Part shown: in pieces, positions 54,266 through 63,176 of the stretch | Layout: each line of letters opens with the position of its first letter | How positions within the stretch are numbered: position 1 is the stretch's first letter | Assembly: GCA_046704255.1 (NCBI GenBank) | Contig: JBJKSH010000025.1 | Span: 1-64,000 of the forward strand | Length of the DNA stretch: 64,000 nt | Reading direction: 5' to 3' | DNA from: FEN-1297 sp046704255 | GTDB taxonomy: Bacteria > Bacteroidota > Ignavibacteria > Ignavibacteriales > Ignavibacteriaceae | Position numbers and translations under genes: made by a program | The notes under the pieces: generated by a model | Told to the model about the DNA's origin: nothing | The model's input: only the letters and a program-made list of their open reading frames with translations | The model's database searches: none

Positions 54266-55699
54266 ATGAAAAAAATAATAACATTTATATTAAGTGCTGC
54301 CGTTCTGGTTTTTCTATATTCCGGCTGCGAGGATAAGACGAATTTAACCGGCCCCAGCCCGGTAAGCGGAAATGCCAACTTAACAACACTCGTTACAATC
54401 GGCAACAGCCTTACTGCCGGTTATCAATCGGGTGCATTATATGAAAGTGCACAGCAATATTCTTACGGAAATCAGATTGCCGGGCAGGTTGGCGCTAAAT
54501 TCGAACAGCCTCTTATTTCCGATCCCGGAATTGGTGAAAGGATGGAAATCGGATCATTCGATTTGGCAAAAAATGAAATTACTATAATTTATAATACTAA
54601 ACAGGGAACACCTGTAAACGCCGGATATAAATATCCTTATAATAACCTTGGCGTTCCGGGTGCGCTTCTTTACGATGTACTTAATGCTACAAGTTCAACT
54701 ACCTGTGCATCGTACCTGGCAGCAAAAACACCTAATCCGTATTTTGATTTTATTCTAAGAAATATGGGAACCCAATTTTCACAGGCAAAAGCATTGCATC
54801 CCACCTTTGTAACTTTGTGGATAGGAAATAATGATATTTTAAATTATGCAATTTACGGAGGAACTGTACAGTATACTCCCACAAGTAATTTTACAGCGAT
54901 GTATACTCAATTAGCAGACAGTATTGCATCATTGGGTGCCAAGGTTGTTGTTGCTAACATACCGGATGTTGCTGCTATTCCGTATTTTACAACTGTAGGA
55001 ACATTCCTTGCAGTAGAAACTCCGTGGGCATTATTAAAATTATCCGGGGCACCGGGAATCTTTTATCAAAAGCATGGTGAAACTGTTGCTACAGGTGTTG
55101 CGGATTCAGTAAGTTTATTAACAGGACAGGTATTGTTTACTCTGCCGGGGCTTGTTTATGCACCATTAATTGGTAAGCCTACAGGTCAATTTTATAGGGA
55201 TAATCATTATCCTGCATTACCACCTGGAATTGATACTACAAAACCGTTTGGCCTGCACCCTCAAAATCCTTGGCCGGATGCCTTAACTTTGGACCCGTCT
55301 GAAATTTCCACTGTTGTTACAACAACTGCAGATTATAATAATTCCATCGCTACTTTAGCTTCAAAATTCGGCTTTGGATTAGTTGATATAAACTCAATCT
55401 TTAACGGGATAAGGGCAAAAGATTTTACCGGCGGTGTGTATTATAACGGCGTTCATTTTACTACTACTTATATTACCGGCGGCTTGTTCGGATTAGATGG
55501 AATACATCCGACAGACCAGGGACAGGCGATTATTGCAAATGAATTTATAAAAGTTATCAACGCAAAATTCAATGCGCATATTCCGGAGATTGATGTATCT
55601 GCAATACCAAGCAGTATTATACTAGCAAAGAAAAGCCTGCTTGCAAGTCCGGCAAAAGTATATTTTGAACCGGGCTCATTTAAACATTTATTTTACTGA
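54266..55699 (+). CDS. SGNH/GDSL hydrolase lipoprotein
   Basis: This 477-residue lipoprotein (LSAAVLVFLYSGCEDKTN, Cys 21) has SGNH blocks: TIGNSLTAGYQSG (GDS-type nucleophile Ser with Asn in place of Asp), LWIGNNDILN (Asn block III) and DGIHPTDQGQAI (Asp and His block V). SGNH proteins are esterases, lipases or acyltransferases. Being beside a FadL porin, a lipid or ester substrate is a fair inference. A hairpin terminator lies 14 bp after the stop. Confidence 0.88.
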   Translation: MKKIITFILSAAVLVFLYSGCEDKTNLTGPSPVSGNANLTTLVTIGNSLTAGYQSGALYESAQQYSYGNQIAGQVGAKFEQPLISDPGIGERMEIGSFDLAKNEITIIYNTKQGTPVNAGYKYPYNNLGVPGALLYDVLNATSSTTCASYLAAKTPNPYFDFILRNMGTQFSQAKALHPTFVTLWIGNNDILNYAIYGGTVQYTPTSNFTAMYTQLADSIASLGAKVVVANIPDVAAIPYFTTVGTFLAVETPWALLKLSGAPGIFYQKHGETVATGVADSVSLLTGQVLFTLPGLVYAPLIGKPTGQFYRDNHYPALPPGIDTTKPFGLHPQNPWPDALTLDPSEISTVVTTTADYNNSIATLASKFGFGLVDINSIFNGIRAKDFTGGVYYNGVHFTTTYITGGLFGLDGIHPTDQGQAIIANEFIKVINAKFNAHIPEIDVSAIPSSIILAKKSLLASPAKVYFEPGSFKHLFY

Positions 55700-55712
55700 A
55701 AATTAAATAAGT

Positions 55713-55766
55713 AAAGCCTTCAAAAAGTTCGGTTAAAATTTTATCACTGAACTTGAAGGCTTTTTT
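55713..55766 (+). terminator. Terminator after the SGNH lipoprotein gene
   Basis: AAAGCCTTCAAAAAGTTC (55713-55730) pairs with GAACTTGAAGGCTTT (55749-55763), with a 3-nt bulge, and leads into TTTTTT (55761-55766). Good stem, U-tract and position. Confidence 0.8.
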
Positions 55767-55782
55767 AATTATTTTTTTTAAC

Positions 55783-56244
55783 ATGAAATTCAAACCATAC
55801 TATTTATTTGTTATACCGGTTTTGGGGTTTATATTTGTTTCATGCTCAACTACCCAAAAAACAACGGGAACACAGTTGAGTGATACTACAGGTGTAAGCC
55901 CAAAAGATACGGTTTTTGTATTCGATAAAGTACCGCCGCAGGTTCCTGCAAAACAGGATAGAGAAACCACACCGGAAAATAATGATCAATCTAACCTGGA
56001 GGTTACTTATTATGTCGTTCAAATAGGTGCTTTTTCAACAAAGGAAAGAGCTGAAGAATTTGCTGCCGAAAGCAGGAAGAAAATTAGCAATAAAGTAATA
56101 GTATCTTTTGACCCTTTATTAAATTTATATGTTGTTCAGTTAAGCACTCATTATAATTCTCACAAAGATGCCGAGGATGTAAGAAACGAACTTTGGAAGA
56201 ACGGCGAGTTTAAGGATGCCTGGATTGTAAGCGGACAAAAATGA
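55783..56244 (+). CDS. SPOR-domain lipoprotein
   Basis: The 153-residue protein starts at 55783 (MKFKPYYLFVIPV); a TTG 30 bp earlier lies inside the terminator stem of the previous gene and is rejected. The lipobox is GFIFVSCSTTQ. The C-terminal SPOR domain (about 78-153) reads TYYVVQIGAFSTKERAEEFAAESRKK and YVVQLSTHYNSHKDAEDVRNEL, and binds denuded peptidoglycan at division sites. A low-complexity linker lies between. Confidence 0.88.
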   Translation: MKFKPYYLFVIPVLGFIFVSCSTTQKTTGTQLSDTTGVSPKDTVFVFDKVPPQVPAKQDRETTPENNDQSNLEVTYYVVQIGAFSTKERAEEFAAESRKKISNKVIVSFDPLLNLYVVQLSTHYNSHKDAEDVRNELWKNGEFKDAWIVSGQK

Positions 56245-56350
56245 TAAAATTATTTACGGATAATAGTATTTTTTTTATAGAATAGTTATATTGAATTGTA
56301 ATTAAGAAAACATTTAAGCCAAGAACTCACAAATAAAATTGGGAGGTAAG

Positions 56351-56779
56351 ATGTCCTTTTCTTTAAATAGAATTATGCTCATCGGAAATCTAGGGCGGGA
56401 TGCTGAAACTCGCTTTACAACGAGTAACATCTCTGTAACAAGTTTTTCAATGGCCACTACCAGAAGCTATAAAGATAAAGATGGTAACTGGCAGAACGAA
56501 ACTACGTGGCATAATATTGTCGGTTTTAATTTGTCCGACTATTATAAGGAAAATCTTAAAAAAGGTAAGAAGTTTTATATTGAAGGAAGGCTTTCCAAGA
56601 GGGATTATACTGATAAAGAAGGGATTAAACGCTTTACGAGTGAAGTAATAATTGAGAGGTTAATTCCGCTGGAAGCTTCGGGAGGAGGAGATTCTTCTTC
56701 GTATGAAAATCATTCTGCCGCCGGAGAGGTTGGTGAGCCGGATATTCAAACTGCGAACAATGAAGATCTCCCGTTCTAA
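56351..56779 (+). CDS. ssb: Single-stranded DNA-binding protein
   Basis: The 142-residue protein has the SSB OB-fold (LNRIMLIGNLGRDAETRFTTS, TSFSMATTRSYKDKDGNW, ETTWHNIVGF, GKKFYIEGRLSKRDYTDKEG) and an acidic tail ending in DLPF, the partner-binding tip. The start is ATG at 56351, with GGGAGG at the correct distance; a TTG 12 bp upstream overlaps that site. The ssb-GldE-like gene order is the one seen in Bacteroidota. Confidence 0.95.
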   Translation: MSFSLNRIMLIGNLGRDAETRFTTSNISVTSFSMATTRSYKDKDGNWQNETTWHNIVGFNLSDYYKENLKKGKKFYIEGRLSKRDYTDKEGIKRFTSEVIIERLIPLEASGGGDSSSYENHSAAGEVGEPDIQTANNEDLPF

Positions 56780-56836
56780 ATTATAAATGCAGGAAGGCTG
56801 ACAGGTTTGTATAACAATACAGGGCAAAAATAATTT

Positions 56837-58126
56837 TTGAATTTAAGCTGGCACTATAAACTGCTTCTTTTAATTTTATTGTTTTTTTTATCGGCTTTTT
56901 TTTCAGGCTCGGAAGTAGCATTATTTTCGCTTAACAAAAAAAAATTAAAAAGCATGCCCGGTAAAAATTCATTAAGCACCAGGTACCTGCTCAACTTGCT
57001 TGAATTTCCCAGAAGATTATTAGTTACCATTTTAATCGGCAATACTATAGTTAATGTAGCGGCATCTATAATTGCCGTTTCCTTAGCAATGGATTATTCG
57101 GCTGTATCCGATTTATCAGTAAATCTTGTACTATCTCTTCAAATAATAATTTTAACTATTTTAATAGTAATTTTCGGGGAGTTAATTCCAAAAGTTTGGG
57201 CTTCCGGCAAACCGTTATCCTTTGCAAAAACTGTTGCAGTTCCTCTTTACTGGATAAATGTTATACTTTACCCGGTAGCGGAAACGCTAACAGAAAGTAT
57301 AAGGATGCTGGTATCAGGGCTAAAATTCGATAAAGCCAAATCGGTTATTCTGCCGGATGAAATTCCCGAGCTTACGGATTTAAGCCATGAGCGCGGAAGT
57401 ATAGTTAAAAAAGAACAGGGTTTAATAAACAGCATTGTAAGCTTTAGGCTTGTAACGGCACACGAAGTTATGACTCCCAGGGTAGATATTATATCAGTTT
57501 CATCAGATTTAAATTTCAACGAAATCCTTAATATAATAACTTCATCCGGGCACAGTAGAATTCCCTTATACGAAGATAATTTGGATAAAATTATTGGTAT
57601 ATTATATGCGAAGGATTTATTGCCGTATTTAAGGAACGATGAATTAAGAAGAAATTTATTCCTTCCGGGAATAGCTAGAAAAGCTATGTATATTCCTAGC
57701 TCAAAAAAAATAGATGAGCTTTTGTATGAATTCCAGGAAAACAAAATGCACATGGCAATTGTAGTAGATGAATACGGGGGTACCGCCGGTTTAATTACAC
57801 TTGAAGATATAATCGAAGAAATTATCGGCGAGATAAGGGATGAGTATGATAAGGAAGAAAATGTTTTTACAAAATTAAAAGATGGTAATTTTTTAGTCCT
57901 TGGAAAAATTCCTTTTGATGAGTTAAATGATCTGCTGGGAATGAAGTTACTTACAAACGATGAAGAATTTGAGACACTTGGCGGTTTTATTCTGAACCAG
58001 GCAGGCCATATACCTAAAGAAGGTTATACTTTCCGGCTGGAAAATTATAAATTTACGGTTAAAGAAGTTGTAAATAAAAGGATAAAAAAAGTACTAATTG
58101 AATATCTTCCCGTAAACAATAATTAA
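56837..58126 (+). CDS. GldE-like CNNM/HlyC family transmembrane protein
   Basis: This 429-residue protein has a CNNM (DUF21) domain with four helices (LLLILLFFLSAFFSGSEVALFSL to about 170), a CBS pair (VMTPRVDIISV, ITSSGHSRIPLYEDNLDKIIGILYAKDLL, VVDEYGGTAGLITLEDIIEEIIGEI) and a CorC_HlyC domain (LVLGKIPFDELNDLLG, ETLGGFIL). Such proteins transport or sense Mg2+. GldE of gliding Bacteroidota is the same architecture and is found with ssb. The start is a TTG at 56837; a stop lies 6 bp upstream, so there is no alternative. Confidence 0.85.
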   Translation: MNLSWHYKLLLLILLFFLSAFFSGSEVALFSLNKKKLKSMPGKNSLSTRYLLNLLEFPRRLLVTILIGNTIVNVAASIIAVSLAMDYSAVSDLSVNLVLSLQIIILTILIVIFGELIPKVWASGKPLSFAKTVAVPLYWINVILYPVAETLTESIRMLVSGLKFDKAKSVILPDEIPELTDLSHERGSIVKKEQGLINSIVSFRLVTAHEVMTPRVDIISVSSDLNFNEILNIITSSGHSRIPLYEDNLDKIIGILYAKDLLPYLRNDELRRNLFLPGIARKAMYIPSSKKIDELLYEFQENKMHMAIVVDEYGGTAGLITLEDIIEEIIGEIRDEYDKEENVFTKLKDGNFLVLGKIPFDELNDLLGMKLLTNDEEFETLGGFILNQAGHIPKEGYTFRLENYKFTVKEVVNKRIKKVLIEYLPVNNN

Positions 58127-58127
58127 A

Positions 58128-58478
58128 ATGAAAAAAGGCTGTTTTATAAAATCGGTAATAATTTTAACAATAGTTACGGCCGGTATTCTTTATATTGTTA
58201 ATCATAAATTAGATCAATTCATTTTTGATCCCGGCAAAAAGATGATTGCAAATCAGATAAACAGCGAACTGGACTATGTTAAAGAATCGCCTGAAAAAGA
58301 TTCATTAAAAGCATTAATTAATAATTACGTGGAAAGTATAAAATCTGTTAAAAATCTTTCGGATAAATCGTTTGAAATTTTTGTGGATTCGGTAAAGGCT
58401 GCTGTTAGAGACAGCATAATAAATAAAAGAGAATATAAATCACTTTCCAGAATTTTAAAGAGAAGACATTTAGAATGA
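58128..58478 (+). CDS. Small membrane-anchored protein of unknown function
   Basis: This 116-residue protein has one N-terminal membrane helix (FIKSVIILTIVTAGILYIV) and a charged helical periplasmic or cytoplasmic tail with LDYVKESPEKDSLKALINNYVE. No family is recognised. The gene starts 1 bp after the GldE-like stop and overlaps the MCE gene by 4 bp, so it is surely translated with its neighbours. It may assist the MCE protein. Confidence 0.75.
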   Translation: MKKGCFIKSVIILTIVTAGILYIVNHKLDQFIFDPGKKMIANQINSELDYVKESPEKDSLKALINNYVESIKSVKNLSDKSFEIFVDSVKAAVRDSIINKREYKSLSRILKRRHLE

Positions 58479-59389
58479 AAGATCAAAGAAAAACTGAAGC
58501 AAAGGTTGGCGTAACCGTTATAGCCGCCGTACTACTCCTGTTATGGATAATAGGATGGGCAAAAAATTTTAGCTTTTCATCAAACCGGAATACGGTTCAT
58601 ATAGAATTTAAAAACGCATCCGGGTTGGAAGTTGGAGACTATATAACCGTTAACGGTGTTAGGGAAGGAAACGTTGAGAATATTAAAATTGAAAATGATA
58701 AAGTTATGGTTACCGCTTCCTTAAATAATCAAATTAAATTACGAAAGGATGCAACCTTTTCCATACAAATGGTAGACCTGATGGGTGGGAAGAAAATTGA
58801 AGTTAATCCCGGCATTTCAAATCAACCTCTGGATTATAGTAAAATTCAAGAAGGAAGTTTCTCATCGGATATTCCTGCGGTTATGTCGCTGGTAGGTTCT
58901 ATGCAGGATGACATAGTCTCTACACTTAAAGAAGTTAAAATCAGCTTAACTTCGCTAAACAATTATTTAACAGATAAAAAATTTAATAGTAATATTAAAC
59001 AATCAATAAATAATTTAAGTGAACTGACTTCCAAATTAAATCTAATGATAGATGAAAACAGGAATGGAGTTAAACAACTGCTAACTTCCGGCGTTGAACT
59101 GACAAATGAGACCAAAGATTTTATTGATAAAAACAAAGGTGAAATGGCATCCGGGCTTAAAGAAGCTAATAAAATATTGGCTAAGACAGATTCCCTTATG
59201 ACAAAACTAAATGAATTTACAAATGAAATTAAGAATAAGAAAAATAATATAGGCAAATTTATTTACGATAAACAATTTTACACTAATCTTACCCAAACAA
59301 TAAAACAGGTAGATGAACTAACCGGCTTGCTTGTTGAGCAGCTTAAAAAAGAAGGGCTTAAAGTAGATGCTAAGATCCATTTATTCTAA
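58475..59389 (+). CDS. MCE (MlaD-like) family protein
   Basis: The 304-residue protein has one N-terminal helix (VGVTVIAAVLLLLWIIGWA), an MCE domain (about 38-120: VHIEFKNASGLEVGDYITVNGVREGNVENI, VTASLNNQIKLRKDATFSI) and a long helical tail (150-300) that may form a coiled coil. MlaD-like proteins transport phospholipids between membranes. No mlaE or mlaF gene is adjacent. It overlaps the small protein by 4 bp and ggt by 23 bp. Confidence 0.9.
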   Translation: MKDQRKTEAKVGVTVIAAVLLLLWIIGWAKNFSFSSNRNTVHIEFKNASGLEVGDYITVNGVREGNVENIKIENDKVMVTASLNNQIKLRKDATFSIQMVDLMGGKKIEVNPGISNQPLDYSKIQEGSFSSDIPAVMSLVGSMQDDIVSTLKEVKISLTSLNNYLTDKKFNSNIKQSINNLSELTSKLNLMIDENRNGVKQLLTSGVELTNETKDFIDKNKGEMASGLKEANKILAKTDSLMTKLNEFTNEIKNKKNNIGKFIYDKQFYTNLTQTIKQVDELTGLLVEQLKKEGLKVDAKIHLF

Positions 59390-61070
59390 ATTTTTTATAG
59401 TAATTGCTTTATTAAATTTTAACTTTTCAATTACTTCCGCAGCATCCAAAGAACCTGTAAGGGCTAAAAACGGAATGGTTGTTTCCGCAAGTAAAATTGC
59501 CTCTGAAGTTGGTGTTGAGATTTTAAAGAAGGGAGGCAATGCTGTTGATGCCGGTGTTGCGGTTGGATTTGCACTTGCAGTTACATACCCTTTTGCCGGA
59601 AATATTGGCGGAGGTGGATTTATGGTTATTCATCTAAAGAACGGAAAGAATACAACTATTGATTTTAGAGAAAAAGCACCGTTAAAAGCGTACCGGAATA
59701 TGTTCCTTAATAAAAAGGGAGACTTTGTCCCGGCATTAAGTCAGCAAGGTGCTACATCTTCCGGCGTACCGGGCAGTGTAGCCGGATTACTACTAGCTTT
59801 AAAAAAATACGGAACTATGAAACTGCCGGAAGTAATCCAGCCCGCAATTGATCTGGCAAAGAACGGTTTTAAACTAGATTATAGTACTGCAGAATCTTTT
59901 AAAGAATATATGAAGTATTTTAAAAAGTATCCTGCAACTTTTAAGAAGTTTACTCACAACGGAAAATTGTACAAAGCGGGCGATATTTTTAAACAGCCGT
60001 ACCTTGCAAAAACTTTGGAAATGATTAAAGAAAAGGGAAGAGATGGCTTTTACAAGGGTAAAGTTGCGGAGATGCTTGTTAAACAAATCCAATCAATGGG
60101 AGGGTACATTACACAAAAAGATCTGGATTTGTATAAAGCGGTTGAGAGAAAACCTGTACTCGGCACTTACAGAGGATATGAAATTGTATCCATGCCTCCG
60201 CCAAGTTCCGGCGGCATTGCTTTGGTTGAACTTTTAAACATTCTCGAGAATTATCATTTTAAACAGGATGAATGGGGAAGCAGCGGATATATTCATAAGC
60301 TTGTTGAAGCGATGAAGTATGTATATGCCGACAGAACTCAATACCTTGGTGATTCCGATTTTTACCCGGTACCGGAAAAAGGATTAATTTCCAAAAAATA
60401 TGCAAAAACAATTTTTGAAAAAATTAAGGTTTATGCGGTTCCGGCTAAGGATATAACTGAAGGCAAACCGCTAAATTACCAGGAAAGTAAAGAGACAACA
60501 CATTATTCTATTTACGATAAATACGGTAATGCAGTTAGTACAACTACAACCTTAAATTCCGGCTACGGATCTAAAATTGTTGTTAACGGTGCGGGATTTT
60601 TACTTAATAATGAGATGGATGACTTCAGTGCAAAACCGGGAGTTCCCAATCAATTCGGTTTAAGAGGAAGTGAAGCTAATTCAATTGCACCTCAAAAAAG
60701 GATGCTAAGCTCCATGACGCCGACAATTGTGTTAAAAAAAAATAAGCCTTATATTGTAATCGGTTCCCCCGGAGGATCGACTATAATTACGGTTGTGCTT
60801 CAGGTAATTTTAAATTGCATAGATTTTCACATGAATATTCAGCAGGCGATTGATTTGCCGCGAATACATGACCAATGGCTGCCTGACGAAATTTATACTG
60901 AAAAATTCGGTATGCCTCCGGATGTAAAAAATGCTCTTATTAAGATGGGATACAAGTTTGCCCCTACTACAAGTTTAGGCCTTGCGGAAGGAATAATGGT
61001 AGATAACAAAGACGGAATGATTTACGGCGCTTCCGATCCGAGAGGTAGCGGTGCTGCGGTTGGATACTAA
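59367..61070 (+). CDS. ggt: Gamma-glutamyltranspeptidase
   Basis: This 567-residue Ntn hydrolase has a signal peptide (FFIVIALLNFNFSITSAA). The large-subunit core reads GNAVDAGVAVGFALAVTYPFAGNIGGGGFMVI, and the processing site is SKETTHYSIYDKYGNAVSTTTTLN with the catalytic Thr in TTHYS. The small subunit has GSGYGSKIV-like text (LNSGYGSKIVVNGAGFLLNNEMDDF) and GSPGGSTII. It degrades glutathione and gamma-glutamyl compounds in the periplasm. It starts 23 bp before the MCE stop. Confidence 0.94.
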   Translation: MLRSIYSKFFIVIALLNFNFSITSAASKEPVRAKNGMVVSASKIASEVGVEILKKGGNAVDAGVAVGFALAVTYPFAGNIGGGGFMVIHLKNGKNTTIDFREKAPLKAYRNMFLNKKGDFVPALSQQGATSSGVPGSVAGLLLALKKYGTMKLPEVIQPAIDLAKNGFKLDYSTAESFKEYMKYFKKYPATFKKFTHNGKLYKAGDIFKQPYLAKTLEMIKEKGRDGFYKGKVAEMLVKQIQSMGGYITQKDLDLYKAVERKPVLGTYRGYEIVSMPPPSSGGIALVELLNILENYHFKQDEWGSSGYIHKLVEAMKYVYADRTQYLGDSDFYPVPEKGLISKKYAKTIFEKIKVYAVPAKDITEGKPLNYQESKETTHYSIYDKYGNAVSTTTTLNSGYGSKIVVNGAGFLLNNEMDDFSAKPGVPNQFGLRGSEANSIAPQKRMLSSMTPTIVLKKNKPYIVIGSPGGSTIITVVLQVILNCIDFHMNIQQAIDLPRIHDQWLPDEIYTEKFGMPPDVKNALIKMGYKFAPTTSLGLAEGIMVDNKDGMIYGASDPRGSGAAVGY

Positions 61071-61086
61071 ATTCTAACCAAACATA

Positions 61087-61183
61087 TTTGAAATTTGGAA
61101 ATCAAAATAATTGAAAATTGAAGATTGAATATTGAGTATTCTTTTTAATTTTCAATAAACAACTCTCAATATTCAATTAGCAA
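61087..61183. repeat. Heptad tandem-repeat hairpin between ggt and acpS
   Basis: On the left, TTG recurs every 7 bp at 61111, 61118, 61125 and 61132 (units TTGAAAA, TTGAAGA, TTGAATA, TTGAGTA), preceded by TTTGAAA, TTTGGAA and ATCAAAA. On the right, CAA recurs every 7 bp at 61153, 61160, 61167, 61174 and 61181. ATTGAATATTGAG (61124-61136) and CTCAATATTCAAT (61165-61177) are perfect reverse complements. The block can form a large hairpin after ggt. Confidence 0.65.
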
Positions 61184-61250
61184 TCTGAGAGATTTCTTCT
61201 TAAATATTTTGTATTAAGATTCTAAGGAATAAATTTAACAGGAGTTACAG

Positions 61251-61628
61251 TTGGTATTCGGGATAGGAATTGACATAATTGAAATAGACAGGATTAAAGA
61301 AAGCGTGGATAAATACGGCAATAGTTTTTTAAACAAAATTTATACTCCTACCGAACTTGAATATTGTTTAAACAAAGCAAATAAGTACCAGCATCTGGCC
61401 GCAAGGTTCGCTGCTAAGGAAGCTGTCTTCAAAGCACTTTCTACCGGCTGGAACAAGGAAGTAGGCTGGAAGGATATAGAAATTTATAATGAACCGAACG
61501 GTATGCCGCTTGTTAAATTAAAAGGCGAGGTTCAATCTTTTTTATCCAACGGAAAAAGCTTAAAAATTTCCATGAGTCATTCCAGGGATTATGTTACGTG
61601 TGTGGCTATTATTTACAAGGAATTGTAA
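61251..61628 (+). CDS. acpS: Holo-[acyl-carrier-protein] synthase
   Basis: AcpS attaches phosphopantetheine to acyl carrier protein. The 125-residue protein shows IGIDIIEIDRIKESVDKYG with metal Asp, YTPTELEYCL, AARFAAKEAVFKAL with the catalytic Glu, and KISMSHSRDYVTCVAI. The start is TTG at 61251 with AGGAG about 7 bp before. It appears to be a single-gene unit after the heptad hairpin. Confidence 0.94.
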   Translation: MVFGIGIDIIEIDRIKESVDKYGNSFLNKIYTPTELEYCLNKANKYQHLAARFAAKEAVFKALSTGWNKEVGWKDIEIYNEPNGMPLVKLKGEVQSFLSNGKSLKISMSHSRDYVTCVAIIYKEL

Positions 61629-62017
61629 CTTGTTCTTTATATAAACACAATGATTGGTTATTTCTTTTTCGAAAATTAGTCAGCCGAGCTTTTCAGCAGT
61701 CTGCTTGCGAAATTTATTATTGATTTTGGATAAATAAACTATGTGTTAATAAAACTATTAAGTCAAATTATGCCGCGCATGCGAAAAGTGCAAAACAACC
61801 CCATAATTTATTATACTTAAGATATAATAAAACAAACTCTTGAAAAATAGTCGCAAGCAGGCAGATATAGAACTTCGAAAATCGATTTTAGAAGCTTTTG
61901 ATTGCTATGATAATTTATTATAGAACAATTAATTAGTAGCAAGTTAAAGAATAATATTACTTCTAAGTCATTGTAAATTATCTAATTCCGATAACATATT
62001 TTATGTAAACATCGTCT
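61629..62017. other. Intergenic region before the accessory segment
   Basis: No gene, RNA or clear hairpin is seen in these 389 bases. The sequence is AT-rich, with a GC-richer patch near 61770-61790 (GCCGCGCATGCG). Remnant coding text could not be identified. Confidence 0.4.
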
Positions 62018-62962
62018 TCAATTGGTATATTTCCTTCTGTATGGTATGGAAGTTCTAGGTTGTGTTCTAATGGTTTCATAAACTTTCCAGTTTCCGTTGT
62101 GTTTTCTTAAAATATACTGCTGCCTGTTAGTTTCTCTGTAAGGATAGGTATTTGAATTATTGTTTAAATTCCACCATCGTAGGTACCAGTATTCCGTAGT
62201 TGAAACAAATACCTCACCTTTTTCAAATTTTTTTATTTTCATACTAAGTATTCTTTTTGTAGAGGGGTTCATATGATTTGTAATTATCCATCCTCTTTCT
62301 TTATGCCTCAACACAAGATTCATAATTTCTTTAAAAGCCGGGCTGTCCGGTACAAACCATTTTTCAATAATACTAACCGGGATAATTTGGGGAAGCATTG
62401 TGTAGGCTTTAAACTCGGTTTCAACAGCTTCCGTAACAACTCTTTCTATAAAATCTTTGATATCTTTTTCAGTAAGCTCGCTATTGGGTGTCAATTCTTC
62501 TGAAGTATCCCGTACAAGTACTGAATATCCGCCTATATCCGGGTATGCAACGTCATCGAATATGTTTTTCAGTTCTTTTTTATGTATCATTTTAAAAACG
62601 AAGTCGATATGTCTTCCTGGCCTCAAATAAAAATCTCTTAGTTTATTTTCGACCTCATATTTTAACTGTGCCTTGTCGGAATTAACAAAAAAATCAAATC
62701 TTGATAAATAATCTGCATTTAATAATTTTTCAAAACAATCTTTAAAGAACTGCCATTGGAGAGAATTTGGCTTGATTACAACAGCTTTATTAGAAAAAAG
62801 TAAGTTCAATTCATGCTTTATATCTTCTGCTGCAGTATTAATCTCATTTAACGAGAGATATTCCACAACTTTTATCCCGCTTATATATCCAATCAGAATG
62901 TCCAATTGGAATTTAACTATATCTAAGTATTGTTTCAATAATAATTTATAAAGAAATTTCAA
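62018..62962 (-). CDS. Protein of unknown function, possible IMS/DUF4101-like C-terminus
   Basis: This 314-residue protein has no recognised family. A hydrophobic but interrupted start (FLYKLLLKQYLDIVKFQLDIL) and an alpha-rich middle (60-150) are followed by a C-terminal domain (about 235-300) with VSTTEYWYLRWWN, YRETNRQQYILRKHNGNWKVYETI. That end, with its aromatic beta strands, faintly recalls the DUF4101/ARC6-like IMS fold; weak evidence only. There is no clear signal peptide. It lies next to a transposase remnant and an AbiEii-type gene, so it may be accessory. Confidence 0.65.
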   Translation of the reverse strand: MKFLYKLLLKQYLDIVKFQLDILIGYISGIKVVEYLSLNEINTAAEDIKHELNLLFSNKAVVIKPNSLQWQFFKDCFEKLLNADYLSRFDFFVNSDKAQLKYEVENKLRDFYLRPGRHIDFVFKMIHKKELKNIFDDVAYPDIGGYSVLVRDTSEELTPNSELTEKDIKDFIERVVTEAVETEFKAYTMLPQIIPVSIIEKWFVPDSPAFKEIMNLVLRHKERGWIITNHMNPSTKRILSMKIKKFEKGEVFVSTTEYWYLRWWNLNNNSNTYPYRETNRQQYILRKHNGNWKVYETIRTQPRTSIPYRRKYTN

Positions 62963-63020
62963 AAGTAAGATTTATAGATTTCTATTAATTTATGTCTTTT
63001 AGTTTAAAACGGAATCAAAA

Positions 63021-63176
63021 ATGTTTAAATGTTATTATACGGGAATTAAAATAAAAGATGAGAATGCATACATTCTTAATTTAGGTGAATCACTCCGCAT
63101 CCTTAGGGAATTAAAAGAAAAAATAAATAAAGTTGAAAAGCTTATAAAAGAACTAGGTGAAACAGAAGAAGTATAA
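63021..63176 (+). CDS. Possible small protein (51 residues)
   Basis: A 51-codon frame begins MFKCYYTGIKIKDENAYILN and ends in a Lys/Glu-rich helix. No strong Shine-Dalgarno is seen. It overlaps the start of the transposase remnant in another frame. It may be spurious, or part of the decayed element. Confidence 0.25.
   Translation: MFKCYYTGIKIKDENAYILNLGESLRILRELKEKINKVEKLIKELGETEEV

Noticed and set aside
56339..56350. TTG start four codons upstream for ssb
   Set aside because: These bases form the Shine-Dalgarno site; ATG at 56351 gives the standard SSB N-terminus.
57268..57753. 161-codon minus-strand open frame opposite the GldE-like gene
   Set aside because: The CBS domains on the plus strand are certain; the antisense frame shows only composition-driven openness.
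61087..61183. CRISPR-like array
   Set aside because: Units of 7 bp with no spacers and no cas genes; it is a degenerate tandem-repeat hairpin.
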